Assembly: GCA_028288165.1 (NCBI GenBank)
Contig: JAQBOG010000021.1
Location: forward strand, 90,615 to 154,614
DNA from: Sphingobacteriales bacterium
Lineage (GTDB): Bacteria > Bacteroidota > Bacteroidia > Sphingobacteriales > Sphingobacteriaceae
Direction of reading: 5' to 3'
DNA: 64,000 nt
Shown here: piece after piece, positions 27,861 through 35,402 of the stretch
Position numbering within the stretch: the first letter of the stretch is position 1
Layout: the number at the start of each line of letters is the position of its first letter
Translations under genes and position numbers: made by a program
The notes under the pieces: generated by a model
Databases searched by the model: none
Told to the model about the DNA's origin: nothing
What the model saw: only the letters and a program-made list of their open reading frames with translations

Positions 27861-27954
27861 CGAAGCGTTAGGGAATGAAGAGAAAATCCTTTTTCAATTC
27901 TCCATTGAAAAAGATTGCAACGAAATGCCCGCTCGAACGCCCAAAACAATCCTA
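27861..27954 (+). repeat. Dispersed structured repeat, copy A
   Basis: About 94 bases in the gap between the phosphoesterase and DUF72 genes. A perfect 10-pair inner stem CTTTTTCAAT (27889-27898) with ATTGAAAAAG (27904-27913), loop TCTCC, is enclosed by an outer GCGTT (27865-27869)/AACGC (27936-27940) pairing. The flanks AGCGTTAGGGA and GCCCGCTCGAACGCCCAA are shared with copy B at 53.4 kb. No frame of use. Confidence 0.75.
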
Positions 27955-27991
27955 AAAACCTTGATTGAGATTGTTATTAAATAGCAGTAGT

Positions 27992-28717
27992 ATGAAAAAT
28001 TGGAATGTTGGATGTTCAGGTTTCTACTATAAACATTGGAAAGAGTTTTTTTATCCTAAAGGTCTCCCACAAAAAAAATGGTTCGAATACTATTGCGAAC
28101 ATTTCCATACTGTAGAACTAAACGTCACATTTTACCGCTTTCCTCAACTATCCTTTCTTCAAAGCTGGTATGAACGAAGTCCGGAGAATTTCAAGTTTGC
28201 TGTTAAAGCTCCAAAGCTAATCACTCATTTTAAGCAGTTTAACGATTCAAAATCATTAACAAATGATTTTTATGATGTGGTTGATAGAGGATTGAGCGAT
28301 AAGTTAGGATGTGTGCTATTTCAGCTTCCACCCAGAAGTGCCTATACTGAAGAGCGACTTGAAAAAATATTTAACACGTTAGATTTTTCGGTTCCGAACG
28401 TACTGGAATTTAGGCATGTTAGCTGGTGGAATGAGAAGGTATATAAAATATTGGCTGAATATAAAGTAGCTTTTTGTGGAATGAGCCATCCGCTTTTGCC
28501 CGATAGTGTTATACAAAACGTACCACTGGTTTATTACCGTTTCCATGGAGTCCCTGAATTATATAAATCCCCATATAGTGAGGAATTTCTTAAAAACACT
28601 ATTAATAATATCAGCTCAAATAAACAGGCAAAGGATGTTTTCCTTTATTTTAATAACGATATAGGTGGTTCTGCGATTGTAAACGCAAAACAAACTCAGG
28701 ATTTGATTATAATGTGA
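27992..28717 (+). CDS. DUF72 family protein
   Basis: About 241 residues from ATG 27992, which gives MKNWNVGCSGFYYKHWKEFF, the family N-terminus; an upstream in-frame TTG (27965) only adds residues near the repeat and is rejected. TIM-barrel-like DUF72 blocks: FHTVELNVTFYRFP near 40, FKFAVKAPKLITH near 65, FQLPPR near 110, LEFRHVSWW near 135 and YYRFHG near 185. Biochemical role not known; the barrel resembles xylose isomerase-like or endonuclease IV-like folds. Cytoplasmic. Confidence 0.87.
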   Translation: MKNWNVGCSGFYYKHWKEFFYPKGLPQKKWFEYYCEHFHTVELNVTFYRFPQLSFLQSWYERSPENFKFAVKAPKLITHFKQFNDSKSLTNDFYDVVDRGLSDKLGCVLFQLPPRSAYTEERLEKIFNTLDFSVPNVLEFRHVSWWNEKVYKILAEYKVAFCGMSHPLLPDSVIQNVPLVYYRFHGVPELYKSPYSEEFLKNTINNISSNKQAKDVFLYFNNDIGGSAIVNAKQTQDLIIM

Positions 28718-28780
28718 GGGAACCGCAGAAATCTTATTTACATCCTGGTAAGTTCAAGCTGTAGTGTAAGTCGAGCCCTG

Positions 28781-29185
28781 TTAAGTTTCATCTTCGTTAA
28801 ACCAACCGTCTTGAAGATCATCGATATCCCGTCTGTCTTTTTTCGTCGGTCGGCCAGCGCCACGGTCTCGATTTAAATTAGAAATATTGAATACAGATTT
28901 GTAGGCGTATGTTTCTTCAAGCGGAGTCAAATCCTCGTAGAACGTAACTGCGGTCTTCGCATCAACTCTTCTTTCCAGCAACCCAATAACCTTTATAACT
29001 TTCTTCTCGATTCCCTTTTGTACAGTATAAATTTCACCTATTTTAACTACATGTGAAGGTTTTAAATTTTGTCCGTTAAACTTTACTCGTCCAGCCTTAC
29101 ATGCGTCGGTAGCTAAACTTCTGGTTTTAAATGCCCTTATAGACCACAAATACTTATCAATTCGCAATTTTTCGCTTTCAGCCAT
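28781..29185 (-). CDS. S4-domain RNA-binding protein (Hsp15/HslR-like)
   Basis: 134 residues. Starts EKLRIDKYLWSIRAFKTRSL, the S4 core, with CKAGRVKFNGQNLKPSHVV next. The C-terminus is basic then acidic (GAGRPTKKDRRDIDDLQDGW), as in Hsp15 and its relatives that bind stalled 50S subunits carrying nascent chains. Small stand-alone gene on the minus strand divergent from dapD. Confidence 0.85.
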   Translation of the reverse strand: MAESEKLRIDKYLWSIRAFKTRSLATDACKAGRVKFNGQNLKPSHVVKIGEIYTVQKGIEKKVIKVIGLLERRVDAKTAVTFYEDLTPLEETYAYKSVFNISNLNRDRGAGRPTKKDRRDIDDLQDGWFNEDET

Positions 29186-29262
29186 AAAACAAATTTACCA
29201 ACTAATACTTCATAGCACGAAAACTGGCAGAAATTCCTTTAATTTGTGCCAAATTTTTCAAT

Positions 29263-30081
29263 ATGATAACAGAATTAAAAAAACTAATTGAGGATGCCTG
29301 GGAAGACAGAACTCTTCTAACATATAAAGAGTATCAGGAAGCAATTGAACAGGTTATTTATCATCTTGATAGAGGGGAAATTCGTGTTTCTGAACCAATT
29401 GGTAGTCGCTGGCATGTGAATGAGTGGGTAAAAAAAGCTGTAGTTCTCTATTTTCCTATTCGTGAAATGAAAGTAATGGAAGTTGGTCCCTTTGTATTTC
29501 ATGATAAAATGAAATTAAAAACCAACTATAAAGAAATTGGGGTTAGAGTTGTTCCTCACGGGATTGCACGTTACGGTGCCTACCTTGCAAAAGGTGTAAT
29601 TTTGATGCCTTCTTATGTAAATATTGGTGCATACGTAGGTGAAGGTACCATGGTGGATACATGGGCAACTGTTGGATCATGTGCTCAAATTGGCAAAAAC
29701 GTACATTTAAGTGGCGGCGTAGGTATTGGCGGTGTGTTGGAACCGTTACAAGCTTCACCGGTTGTAATTGAAGATAATTGTTTTATAGGATCACGAGCAA
29801 TTGTTGTAGAAGGTGTAAGAGTGGAATCTGAAGCGGTATTAGGAGCAAACGTTGTTCTAACCGGATCAACTAAAATTATTGATGTTACTGGAAGCGAACC
29901 AATTGAATACAAAAACATTGTTCCTGCAAGATCCGTTGTAATCCCCGGAACATACACCAAGAAATTTCCCGCAGGTGAATATCAGGTTCCATGTGCACTG
30001 ATCATTGGCAAAAGAAAAGAATCAACTGACAAAAAAACTTCCCTTAACGACGCTTTAAGAGAAAATAACGTTGCAGTTTAA
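29263..30081 (+). CDS. dapD: Tetrahydrodipicolinate N-succinyltransferase
   Basis: 272 residues, usual length. An N-terminal helical region, then VRVVPHGIARYGAYLAKGV and hexapeptide repeats NIGAYVGEGTMVDTWATVGS, GKNVHLSGGVGIGG and FIGSRAIVVEGVRV. It forms a left-handed beta-helix trimer. Transfers succinyl from succinyl-CoA to tetrahydrodipicolinate in the lysine/diaminopimelate pathway, feeding peptidoglycan. First gene of a + strand group with the GT4 and YrdC genes (27 bases and 1-base overlap). Confidence 0.95.
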   Translation: MITELKKLIEDAWEDRTLLTYKEYQEAIEQVIYHLDRGEIRVSEPIGSRWHVNEWVKKAVVLYFPIREMKVMEVGPFVFHDKMKLKTNYKEIGVRVVPHGIARYGAYLAKGVILMPSYVNIGAYVGEGTMVDTWATVGSCAQIGKNVHLSGGVGIGGVLEPLQASPVVIEDNCFIGSRAIVVEGVRVESEAVLGANVVLTGSTKIIDVTGSEPIEYKNIVPARSVVIPGTYTKKFPAGEYQVPCALIIGKRKESTDKKTSLNDALRENNVAV

Positions 30082-30107
30082 AGCAGTATATATTATACTT
30101 TTATCTC

Positions 30108-31208
30108 ATGCGCATAGGTTTTGATGGTAAAAGAGCAACACAAAATTTTACCGGCTTAGGAAACTATAGCCGGTATATTTTGAATATTTTAAGCACTTAT
30201 TGTCCAGAAAATACATATCATTTATATTCTCAAAAAGAACCTGTAAAACCGGGATTAATCAATTCAAGAATAGCACTCGTACAGCCTAAAAAGAAGAAAT
30301 TAAACGTTGGTTGGCGCAGCTTTGGAATAGTCAAAGATCTGAAAAAGGATAAAATAGATTTATTTCATGGATTGAGTAATGAAATTCCATTCGGAATCAA
30401 GAAATCTTTAATACCAAGTATAGTCACTATTCATGATTTAATTTTTTTAAGATTTCCGCAGTACTATAACTTTATTGACCGTAAAATTTATGGCTTCAAA
30501 TTTAAGTATGCCTGTAAAAATGCGAATAAAATTATTGCGGTAAGCGAACAAACAAAACGAGACATTATTACATTTTTCAGGATCGATCCCGAAAAAATTA
30601 AGGTAATTTATCAGAACTGTGCTTCTGAATTTAAGAATTCCGAACGGAAGCACGAAATTTCTATAAAGTATCAGTTACCCGAAAAATATATTCTCAATGT
30701 TGGAAGCATCGAAGAACGTAAAAATATATTGGTGATTGTAAAAGCCTTGAAATATATAAGCGATGATATACATTTGGTAATAGTTGGAAAAGAGACAGTT
30801 TACGCCAACAAAGTAAAAAAGTATATAGAAGATAATGGTTTAACAGCGAGGGTTCATATTCTTAAAAATGTACCATTTATCGATTTGCCATCTTTATACC
30901 AGTTAGCCAAGGTTTTTGTATATCCATCAAAGTTCGAAGGCTTTGGAATACCAATATTAGAGGCAATGCAATCAGGAATACCAGTGATTGCTGCTACCGG
31001 ATCATGCCTTGAGGAAGCGGGTGGACCGAATAGTCTATATGTTGATCCAGAAAATGTTGATGGATTTGCTAAGGCGATTAATCAGGTAAATGAGAATATC
31101 GATTTAAAAGCAAAAATGATTAGGGAAGGCCATGATTATGCAAAAAGGTTTGATGATCACATTATTGCAAAACAAATATTAGATCTTTATAAAGAAACCA
31201 TTAAATAA
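30108..31208 (+). CDS. Glycosyltransferase family 4
   Basis: 366 residues. RIGFDGKRATQNFTGLGNYS at 2-21 is the GT4 N-terminal glycine loop of the mannosyltransferase subgroup. SIVTIHDLIFLRFP near 104, YILNVGSIEERKNILVIV near 195 and YPSKFEGFGIPILEAMQSGI near 270 (E-x7-E) follow. A membrane-peripheral retaining transferase. Away from the large polysaccharide locus, so probably acts in another pathway. One-base overlap (TAAATG) with the next gene. Confidence 0.88.
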   Translation: MRIGFDGKRATQNFTGLGNYSRYILNILSTYCPENTYHLYSQKEPVKPGLINSRIALVQPKKKKLNVGWRSFGIVKDLKKDKIDLFHGLSNEIPFGIKKSLIPSIVTIHDLIFLRFPQYYNFIDRKIYGFKFKYACKNANKIIAVSEQTKRDIITFFRIDPEKIKVIYQNCASEFKNSERKHEISIKYQLPEKYILNVGSIEERKNILVIVKALKYISDDIHLVIVGKETVYANKVKKYIEDNGLTARVHILKNVPFIDLPSLYQLAKVFVYPSKFEGFGIPILEAMQSGIPVIAATGSCLEEAGGPNSLYVDPENVDGFAKAINQVNENIDLKAKMIREGHDYAKRFDDHIIAKQILDLYKETIK

Positions 31209-31774
31209 TGCTCAAACAAGAAATCGATAAAGCATTTGAAGTTTTAAGAAATGGGGGATTAATTTTATATCCTACAGATACTATTTGGGGTATTGGATGT
31301 GATGCAACCAATCCAGAAGCTGTTGATAAGGTTTATAAACTAAAGGGTAGAACAGAAGAAAAAAGCCTGATTATTTTATTAGATACCGCTAATAAACTTC
31401 CGTCCTACGTAAGAGACGTTCCGGATATTGCTTATGATTTAATTGAGTTTGCGGAAAACCCTTTAACAATTATTTATTCGGGTGCAAAGAATTTAGCACT
31501 GAATGTGATAAATTCAGATGGAAGTATTGCAATTAGAATTGTCAATCATGATTTTTGTCAGCCGTTGATACAAAGGTTTCGTAAGCCTATTGTGTCTACT
31601 TCTGCTAATATTAGTGGCGAACAATCTCCAATTAACTTTGATGACATATCGCAGGACATTTTGAATGGAGTTGATTTAATTGTGGATTTTGAACAAGATA
31701 ACCGTTCAGAAAAAAAACCGTCAACAATAATGAAACTCGAGGTCGATGGCAAATTCAAATTCATTCGAAAATAG
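31208..31774 (+). CDS. L-threonylcarbamoyladenylate synthase (YrdC/Sua5 family)
   Basis: 188 residues. GGLILYPTDTIWGIGCDA near 15, KVYKLKGRTEEKSLIILLD near 40, and IVSTSANISGEQSP near 132, all conserved in the family. Makes threonylcarbamoyl-AMP from threonine, bicarbonate and ATP for t6A37 of ANN-decoding tRNAs. The single YrdC domain lacks the Sua5 C-terminal extension, so it resembles TsaC. t6A precedes the i6A enzyme MiaA encoded 2.3 kb downstream. Confidence 0.9.
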   Translation: MLKQEIDKAFEVLRNGGLILYPTDTIWGIGCDATNPEAVDKVYKLKGRTEEKSLIILLDTANKLPSYVRDVPDIAYDLIEFAENPLTIIYSGAKNLALNVINSDGSIAIRIVNHDFCQPLIQRFRKPIVSTSANISGEQSPINFDDISQDILNGVDLIVDFEQDNRSEKKPSTIMKLEVDGKFKFIRK

Positions 31775-31876
31775 TCTAATCGCTATCTAAATACGGAGCA
31801 CAATTTATATATCTTAATGTGTTTTACGGATGTTATTCCCAGCTATCATAACATCCTAATGAAAAAGATCAATTGC

Positions 31877-33289
31877 ATGAAACAACACCTAACAAATCCT
31901 ATTTTTCAAAAACTTTCTAAACTTGCCTTGCAATCTAACACGGAAGTTTATGTAATCGGAGGTTTTGTTCGGGATCTTTTTTTGAATCGTCCTTCAAAAG
32001 ATATCGATATTCTGGTGATAGGAAATGGGATCGCCTTTGCGGAGGCAGCAGGCAAGATATTGAATTCAAAGGTGGCGGTTTATAAAAACTTTGGTACTGC
32101 TATGCTTCGATCCGGGGATTTAGAAATAGAGTTCGTTGGAGCCCGAAAGGAATCCTACAGAGCTGAATCACGAAAGCCCATTGTAGAAAACGGAACCTTA
32201 GACGATGATCAACAACGTCGGGATTTCTCTATCAATGCGATGGCAATCAGTTTGAATTCTGATAATTTTGGAAGTTTGCTAGATCCATTTAATGGGATTG
32301 ACGACCTTCAAAACAGGATTATAAAAACTCCTTTAAGCCCTGTTGAAACCTTTTCTGATGATCCGCTAAGGATGATGCGAGCTATTCGTTTTGCAACGCA
32401 ACTTAATTTCACAATAGAAAGTTCGGCCATCGGAGCTATTAAACAAAATACCGATCGCATAAATATTGTATCTAAAGAGCGCATAACCGATGAGTTGAAT
32501 AAAATTATCCTTAGTAAAGTCCCGTCCATTGGATTCAAATATTTATTTGACACAGGCTTATTAAAACAAATTTTCCCTCAAATGGTGGACTTATATGGCG
32601 TTGATATTATTGATGGGAAAGGACACAAGGATAATTTTTACCATACGTTACAGGTTTTGGATAACATTGCTGAAACAACCGATGATTTATGGTTAAGGTG
32701 GGCCGCCATATTACATGATATTGCAAAGCCAGCCACAAAGCGTTTTGAGAAGCAACATGGCTGGACATTTCATGGTCATGAAGATAAAGGAGCCAGAATG
32801 GTACCCCGAATTTTTGCTCAGTTAAAACTACCCCTAAATGAAAAAATGAAACAGGTTCAAAAACTCGTTCAACTTCATTTGCGACCAATTGTTTTAGCTC
32901 AAGACATTGTTACCGACTCGGCTGTTCGAAGACTTTTATTTGACGCAAGTGATGACATTGATGCTCTGATGCTTCTCTGCCATGCCGATGTAACTACTAA
33001 AAATGAATACAAGGTAAAGAAGTATCGTCAAAATTTTGAGCTTGTGAAACAGAAGCTTAAAGATGTTGAAGAGCGTGATCAGCTTAGGAATTGGCAACCA
33101 CCAATAACCGGCATAGACATTATGCAAGTGTTTGGCATTAAAGAAGGTCGTGAGGTGGGGATGATTAAAAACCAAATTAGAGAAGCAATATTAGAGGGAG
33201 AGATCCAAAACAACAAAGAAGAAGCACTTATTTTTATGATTGCGAAGGCTAAAGAGATAGGTTTGGTACCAATAAAAGCATCAGAGTAG
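31877..33289 (+). CDS. CCA-adding / poly(A) polymerase family nucleotidyltransferase with HD domain
   Basis: About 470 residues from ATG 31877; ATGs at 31817 and 31859 add an unlikely leader. VYVIGGFVRDLFLNRPSKDI near 23 and KDIDILV near 40 are the nucleotidyltransferase core, and RRDFSINAMAI near 118 and DPLRMMRAIRFA near 158 complete the class II head and neck. WAAILHDIAKPATKR near 270 is an HD phosphohydrolase block. Repairs or builds the 3'-CCA of tRNAs. The HD part in such proteins removes 2',3'-cyclic phosphate. Confidence 0.9.
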   Translation: MKQHLTNPIFQKLSKLALQSNTEVYVIGGFVRDLFLNRPSKDIDILVIGNGIAFAEAAGKILNSKVAVYKNFGTAMLRSGDLEIEFVGARKESYRAESRKPIVENGTLDDDQQRRDFSINAMAISLNSDNFGSLLDPFNGIDDLQNRIIKTPLSPVETFSDDPLRMMRAIRFATQLNFTIESSAIGAIKQNTDRINIVSKERITDELNKIILSKVPSIGFKYLFDTGLLKQIFPQMVDLYGVDIIDGKGHKDNFYHTLQVLDNIAETTDDLWLRWAAILHDIAKPATKRFEKQHGWTFHGHEDKGARMVPRIFAQLKLPLNEKMKQVQKLVQLHLRPIVLAQDIVTDSAVRRLLFDASDDIDALMLLCHADVTTKNEYKVKKYRQNFELVKQKLKDVEERDQLRNWQPPITGIDIMQVFGIKEGREVGMIKNQIREAILEGEIQNNKEEALIFMIAKAKEIGLVPIKASE

Positions 33290-33340
33290 TAAAATTTGAA
33301 ACTTTCTACCATTTTAAAGGTTAATAGTTTCTGCAAATTG

Positions 33341-33348
33341 TATTTTTG
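33341..33348 (+). promoter_or_regulatory. -7 box upstream of the pRiA4b-ORF3-like gene
   Basis: TATTTTTG, a full TAnnTTTG match, 26 bases before the ATG at 33375. No clear -33 element. Confidence 0.45.
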
Positions 33349-33374
33349 TAAAGTTAAATTGAAAAAAGAATAAT

Positions 33375-34022
33375 ATGGCTGTTTATAGATTTAAAGTTTC
33401 TTTCGAAGATTATGATGACGTTGTTAGAGAAATCGATATTAAATCCAATCAAACATTTGAAGATCTCCACAAAGCTATCCACCAATCAACTGGCTATAAT
33501 GCTGAGTTGTCGTCGTCATTTTATGTTTGCAATGATCAGTGGATTAAAAGTGATGAGATAGCATATTTACCGTCTCAAAGGAAAATAGATAACGGTGTTA
33601 TCTCTATGATCAATTCAAAATTGAGTAGTTATATTGATGATCCTCATCAAAAATTTTACTACACCTATAATTTCGAACGACCGTTTGATTTCCACGTAGA
33701 GCTAATAAAAATTATATTGAACGAGGAACAGGGTAAAACCTATCCAAATTTGTTTAGAAGCGTGGGCGAAGCACCAAAAATACCTGTAGCCGGGCCTATA
33801 ATTCCATCTGCAGCGTCTTTAGAGTCAGACGAATTTGACTTTTTAAATGAAGTTGAAGATTTTGTAGCTGAAGACGACGATAGTATTGATTCAATAAGCG
33901 AGCTGCCAATAGCCATTGAAATTGATGCCCACGATGACGAAGGTGAAAAAGACGACTTAATGGACGAGTTTTCTGACAGTGATGGCTATGATGCTGATGA
34001 TCTTCAGAAAGATGATTATTAA
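33375..34022 (+). CDS. pRiA4b ORF-3-like / IS1096-passenger-like protein with acidic tail
   Basis: 215 residues. The first 140 residues (VYRFKVSFEDYDDVVREIDI, TFEDLHKAIHQSTGY, FYVCNDQWIKSDE) match the plasmid pRiA4b ORF-3-like fold. The last 60 are strongly acidic and Asp-rich, probably disordered. The family name comes from a transposon passenger gene, but nothing mobile is seen around it. In Bacteroidota it usually stands alone between housekeeping genes. Function unknown; cytoplasmic. Confidence 0.75.
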   Translation: MAVYRFKVSFEDYDDVVREIDIKSNQTFEDLHKAIHQSTGYNAELSSSFYVCNDQWIKSDEIAYLPSQRKIDNGVISMINSKLSSYIDDPHQKFYYTYNFERPFDFHVELIKIILNEEQGKTYPNLFRSVGEAPKIPVAGPIIPSAASLESDEFDFLNEVEDFVAEDDDSIDSISELPIAIEIDAHDDEGEKDDLMDEFSDSDGYDADDLQKDDY

Positions 34023-34053
34023 TATCTCCGAAAAGTAACAGAACTATCTTTTA

Positions 34054-34971
34054 ATGCATCTCAAAACACTGGTAGTTATTGCGGGGCCGACGGCTGTTGG
34101 GAAAACTGCATTAGCGATACAAGTGGCTAAACACTATCAAACCGAAATACTTTCTGGGGATTCCCGTCAGTTCTATAGAGAAATGGAAATTGGCACAGCC
34201 AAACCCTCCTTGAGTGAACTACAAGAGGTTAAACATCATTTCATAAACTCGCACAGTATTACAGAGAATGTGACTGTTGGTGATTATGAACGAGATGCAC
34301 TATTGGTTTTAGACACAATTTTTCAGAAACATGACATTGCCATATTGGTGGGAGGATCAGGGTTGTTTCTTAAAGCAATTTGTGAAGGCTTTGACCAATT
34401 TCCTGATGTAATGCCTGGGATCAGAGAAGATCTAAATCAGAACCTACTTGATTTCGGAATAGTTCACTTACAGAACAAGCTTAAAGGCCTTGATCCTGCC
34501 TATTATTCTGAAGTTGATATCAATAACCCTCAACGCGTCATTCGGGCACTGGAAGTATCCATTTCTTCCGGAAAACCCTATTCTAGTTTCAGAATACAAA
34601 ATCAAATCTCAAGACCTTTCAACATTTTAAAAATTTGCTTAAATACTTCTCGCGAGCAGCTTTATAGGCAAATTAATTATCGAGTTGATCAAATGATGGA
34701 AGTCGGTCTTCTTAGTGAGGTTAATGCATTAATTGAATATCAACACTTTAATGCACTAAGCACGGTGGGATATACTGAGTTATTTAATTATATAAAAGGC
34801 AACCAAACATTAAATCAATCTATTGATTTAATCAAACAAAATACAAGGAGGTTCGCAAAGCGCCAGCTAACCTGGTTTCGGAAAGAACAAGATATGGTTT
34901 GGTTTGAGCCCGACGCAAAAAAAGTTATCGACTATCTCGAATCTGCAATAAATACTAAGCCTGAGCAGTAG
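34054..34971 (+). CDS. miaA: tRNA dimethylallyltransferase
   Basis: 305 residues. P-loop VVIAGPTAVGKTALAIQV, then ILSGDSRQFYREMEIGTAKP, which binds the isoprenyl donor and holds the catalytic Asp, ILVGGSGLFLKAI, and NNPQRVIRALEV. Adds dimethylallyl to A37 of UNN-reading tRNAs (the first step of ms2i6A). The 3' end overlaps the convergent DUF3467 gene by 17 bases, so the two transcripts can pair. Confidence 0.95.
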   Translation: MHLKTLVVIAGPTAVGKTALAIQVAKHYQTEILSGDSRQFYREMEIGTAKPSLSELQEVKHHFINSHSITENVTVGDYERDALLVLDTIFQKHDIAILVGGSGLFLKAICEGFDQFPDVMPGIREDLNQNLLDFGIVHLQNKLKGLDPAYYSEVDINNPQRVIRALEVSISSGKPYSSFRIQNQISRPFNILKICLNTSREQLYRQINYRVDQMMEVGLLSEVNALIEYQHFNALSTVGYTELFNYIKGNQTLNQSIDLIKQNTRRFAKRQLTWFRKEQDMVWFEPDAKKVIDYLESAINTKPEQ

Positions 34972-35269
34972 GTCCCCCAAAGTTCATTGGAAGTGCGGGT
35001 GGATCTTCCTGGATTTTTATTCTTCCGTTAATACTTTCGAATTTTTCAATATTATCTTCTAAAGCCCTCAAAAATCTTTTAGCATGTTCTGGAGTCAAAA
35101 CAATTCTAGATTTAACTCTTGCTTTTGGAACCCCTGGCATAACTCTAATAAAGTCGAGAACGAACTCCGTGTTTGAATGAGTAATTATAGCAAGGTTTGA
35201 GTAAGTGCCTTCCGCTACTTCTTCAGACAACTCGATATTTAACTGATTTTCATTATTAAATTCTTCCAT
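34955..35269 (-). CDS. DUF3467 protein
   Basis: 104 residues. Beta-rich: GTYSNLAIITHSNTEFVLDF then RVMPGVPKARVKSRIVLTPE and HAKRFLRALEDNIEKFE. I recognise the DUF3467 pattern. In Bacteroidota this gene commonly follows rpoC, as here, after the rpoC terminator; this suggests a link to transcription or expression, but no function is proven. No signal peptide. Confidence 0.8.
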   Translation of the reverse strand: MEEFNNENQLNIELSEEVAEGTYSNLAIITHSNTEFVLDFIRVMPGVPKARVKSRIVLTPEHAKRFLRALEDNIEKFESINGRIKIQEDPPALPMNFGGPTAQA

Positions 35270-35355
35270 GAAAGCATAATTAGTTTCAAATATAATAAAA
35301 AGAGACCTTTCAAATTGTATCTACTGTAGAACATGTCTATTTAAATTTTAAGCAT

Positions 35356-35387
35356 AAAAAAAACCTGCCAAATAAATTGGCAGGTTT
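35356..35387 (-). terminator. Intrinsic terminator of the rpoBC operon
   Basis: On the minus strand AAACCTGCCAA/TTGGCAGGTTT (35361-35387) forms an 11-pair perfect stem with loop TTTAT, followed by an uninterrupted T-run (35363-35356). It sits 15 bases after the rpoC stop. Confidence 0.9.
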
Positions 35388-35402
35388 CAGATATTATTTT
35401 GT

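Noticed and set aside
33375..34022. IS1096-passenger-like gene as sign of a transposon
   Set aside because: No transposase, terminal inverted repeats or target duplications are seen around it; the family is common in ordinary chromosomal positions.
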